A stretch of DNA of 16,141 nt, from NCBI GenBank assembly GCA_964645915.1, contig CAZYDH010000031.1, positions 1 to 16,141 on the forward strand. The letters are read 5' to 3'. Position numbers and translations under genes: made by a program. How positions within the stretch are numbered: the stretch's first letter is position 1; each line of letters starts with the position of its first letter. The notes under the pieces were generated by a model that did no database searches, was not told the DNA's origin, and saw nothing but the letters and a program-made list of their open reading frames with translations. Source of the DNA: JACNKV01 sp964645915. Its GTDB lineage: Bacteria > Fidelibacterota > Marinisomatia > Marinisomatales > JACNKV01. Of this stretch, positions 14,910 through 16,141 are shown in pieces.

Positions 14910-15484
14910 AGTTTCTGTAAATATTCAGGATCAATCTCAATTGATGCTGCTTGCATTATCGAATCGATAACGATCACTAACCGTGTTTTATTTTTTCGTT
15001 GTATAACAGTACCTTCTAATCCTTTAAACGGACCGGTAACAACTTTTACCTTATCACCAAGTGGTATTTCCTCTTCATGTTGAATGGTATCCGATAAATC
15101 GATCATCGAGTTTAACCAGTACATCTGATTTTTATCAATAACCGATGGCGATCCACTCACCCCAATATATTTCACAACTCCTTCTATCTGTAAAACAGTA
15201 AACTTATCAGCGGTCAGATTAATATGAACAAAAATATATCCTCTGAAAAGAGGGACTTCTACTTTCTTTTTACGATCAGACCATTGCCGGGTCTGTTTAA
15301 TTAGTGGAAGAGAACACTCAATATTTTTTTCAATTAGAGATTGATAGACTACTTTTTCGTGTCGTGAACGTACATATACTGCGTACCATTCTTTGTTTTC
15401 AATGAGTGATAATTCTGAAGTCAATGTCGTATTTTCTCTTTGTTTACCTCTATAGCGATCGGTAAGATAAAAATAAATGACCAT
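14906..15484 (-). CDS. NusG paralogue of the UpxY/RfaH type (transcription antiterminator)
   Basis: A 192-residue transcription elongation factor. The NGN domain, which contacts RNA polymerase, spans about residues 31-128 (KEWYAVYVRSRHEKVV, VPLFRGYIFVHI, VVKYIGVSGSP). A KOW domain spans about 141-172 (IPLGDKVKVVTGPFKGLEGTVI). The WYAVYVRSRHEK and LPLIKQTRQWSDRKKKVEVPLFRGYIFV segments are those of specialised NusG paralogues (UpxY, LoaP, RfaH) rather than housekeeping NusG; these let RNA polymerase read through terminators in long surface-polysaccharide operons. Residues 1-29 form an odd extension and no ribosome binding site precedes the ATG. A TTG at 15424 would give 172 residues, closer to the family norm. 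The target operon is not in the window; the adjacent glycosyltransferase is on the opposite strand. Confidence 0.86.
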   Translation of the reverse strand: MVIYFYLTDRYRGKQRENTTLTSELSLIENKEWYAVYVRSRHEKVVYQSLIEKNIECSLPLIKQTRQWSDRKKKVEVPLFRGYIFVHINLTADKFTVLQIEGVVKYIGVSGSPSVIDKNQMYWLNSMIDLSDTIQHEEEIPLGDKVKVVTGPFKGLEGTVIQRKNKTRLVIVIDSIMQAASIEIDPEYLQKL

Positions 15485-15530
15485 AAACTACTTATTGATT
15501 TTTGATTAACTTATCGGCTACAATAAAGAA

Positions 15531-15563
15531 AAACCCTCATTTCTCGACGAGATACAAGGGTTT
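15531..15563 (-). terminator. Hairpin terminator after tRNA-fMet
   Basis: AAACCCT (15531-15537) pairs with AGGGTTT (15557-15563), and an inner TCTC/GAGA stem (15542-15552) extends the structure. Read on the minus strand the hairpin is followed by TTCTTTATTG, giving a short T-rich tail. It lies 9 nt past the tRNA's 3' end. Confidence 0.72.
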
Positions 15564-15571
15564 ATTGAGAG

Positions 15572-15645
<74 letters not shown>

Positions 15646-15711
15646 ATCATTTGATATTTATCTTAAAAAACGCCGGAAAAATTAAAACGGTTTATCGATG
15701 ATACCAAAGGT

Positions 15712-15740
15712 ATTATTACATCGAAACTCCTTTTTTTCAA
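15712..15740 (-). promoter_or_regulatory. Possible promoter of tRNA-fMet
   Basis: On the minus strand TTGAAA (15735-15740) and TAATAAT (15712-15718) are separated by 16 nt, about 70 nt upstream of the tRNA's 5' end. A small ATACC-AAA-GGTAT repeat (15701-15713) overlaps the -10 side. The match is modest. The rest of the 15646-15836 gap shows no gene. Confidence 0.3.
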
Positions 15741-15836
15741 ATATTATATTATTTCCACTCACCTCATTCGAGGGTTACGTGAGAATTGTGAATAGCAATA
15801 TGCTAAAACAGGTGATAAGCGGTATGAATTTTGTGT

Positions 15837-16141
15837 TCATTTTAGTAGTATCAGCTTCCTCGTCTCAATAAAATCATTCGTTTTCAACTGACAGAAGTAC
15901 ATCCCTGATGGCATTAGTTGACCGTCATTGTTTGTCCCGTTCCACATTATTCTATGAGTGCCTGGTTGAATATTATTAATAACAAGCTCCGTTACTTTTC
16001 TTCCCATTAAATCATAGACTGTGAGAATAACGTGAGACTCATGTGGAATATCAAATGAAATTGTAGTGGTCGGGTTAAAGGGATTTGGATAAGCAGGCTT
16101 CAGCACAAAATCTGTAGGAATTGGATCAATTGGCTCAACAC
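15837..16141 (-). CDS. 3' end of a T9SS-exported protein (5' part outside window)
   Basis: The reading frame is open from the right edge to the TGA at 15837-15839, giving about 101 residues of the C-terminus. A proline-rich linker (EPIDPIPTDF) leads into a T9SS type-A sorting domain: KPAYPNPFNPTTTISFDIP, TVYDLMGRKVTELV, GTHRIMWNGTNNDG, LMPSGMYFCQL, final RKLILLK. The protein would be exported by Sec and then moved across the outer membrane by the type IX system; its functional part lies beyond the window. A GTG at 16106 could be mistaken for a start, but the sorting domain clearly continues upstream. The normal TGA stop here shows that TGA is not generally reassigned in this genome. Confidence 0.9.
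   Translation of the reverse strand, partial: VEPIDPIPTDFVLKPAYPNPFNPTTTISFDIPHESHVILTVYDLMGRKVTELVINNIQPGTHRIMWNGTNNDGQLMPSGMYFCQLKTNDFIETRKLILLK

Noticed and set aside
15837..16106. A small complete protein starting at GTG 16106
   Set aside because: The sorting domain and its linker are in frame to the window edge, so this is the end of a larger gene.

Overview
The window looks like chromosomal DNA from an AT-rich, free-living Gram-negative bacterium of the Fibrobacterota-Chlorobiota-Bacteroidota (FCB) assemblage. Candidatus Marinimicrobia (SAR406) or a relative is my best guess. Three proteins end in a type IX secretion (T9SS) type-A sorting domain of the YPNPFNP...G.Y....LVLTK/LILLK kind. 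There is also an Omp28-like lipoprotein, an outer-membrane barrel, a TlpA-type thioredoxin and a NusG paralogue. The taxonomic placement is inference from gene content; no rRNA is present.

Layout. From about 13.1 kb down to the left edge everything is on the minus strand. In transcription order: a small MAKK- protein, tRNA-Ser(TGA), tRNA-Ser(GGA), gltX, glnS, a TolB/FlgO-like periplasmic protein, a TlpA-like thioredoxin, a DUF6029-like outer-membrane barrel, an Omp28-like lipoprotein with a CTNC motif, and a large T9SS-exported protein that ends at a perfect hairpin (1634-1665). Then come a PKD-domain T9SS protein and a tRNA-Gln/Glu/Arg cluster closed by a hairpin terminator. To the right, a SPOR-domain/barrel fusion and a family 2 glycosyltransferase lie on the plus strand. 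They converge tail-to-tail on an UpxY-type NusG paralogue, followed by initiator tRNA-Met and the 3' end of another T9SS-exported protein running off the right edge (both minus strand).

Main discovery. The large T9SS protein is longer than a normal ORF call gives. Its true start is the ATG at 4289, behind a strong AAGGAG ribosome binding site and followed by a signal peptide. The frame is interrupted once, by a TGA at codon 34 (4188-4190), and then stays open for 832 codons. The TGA sits exactly where the first cysteine of a thioredoxin CxxC belongs (W-TGA-T-Y-C-P). The neighbouring Omp28-like paralogue has T-C-T-N-C-P at the same place. A hairpin with a G-containing 6-nt loop begins 11 nt downstream, and its loop lies 18 nt from the TGA, as expected for a bacterial SECIS. 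I read this as a selenoprotein: a Sec-xx-Cys thioredoxin/Omp28-like domain fused to surface-display modules and a T9SS sorting domain, within a run of extracytoplasmic thiol-redox genes. TGA is a normal stop elsewhere in the window (15837-15839), which argues against general reassignment of the codon.

How the genes may work together (inference): TlpA-like, Omp28-like and Sec-Omp28-like proteins with the barrel form a periplasm/outer-membrane/surface thiol relay. The aminoacyl-tRNA synthetases and tRNAs around it are housekeeping. No CRISPR array, insertion sequence, integrase or phage gene was seen. No gene-free stretch exceeds 300 bases once the selenoprotein gene is extended to its proper start.
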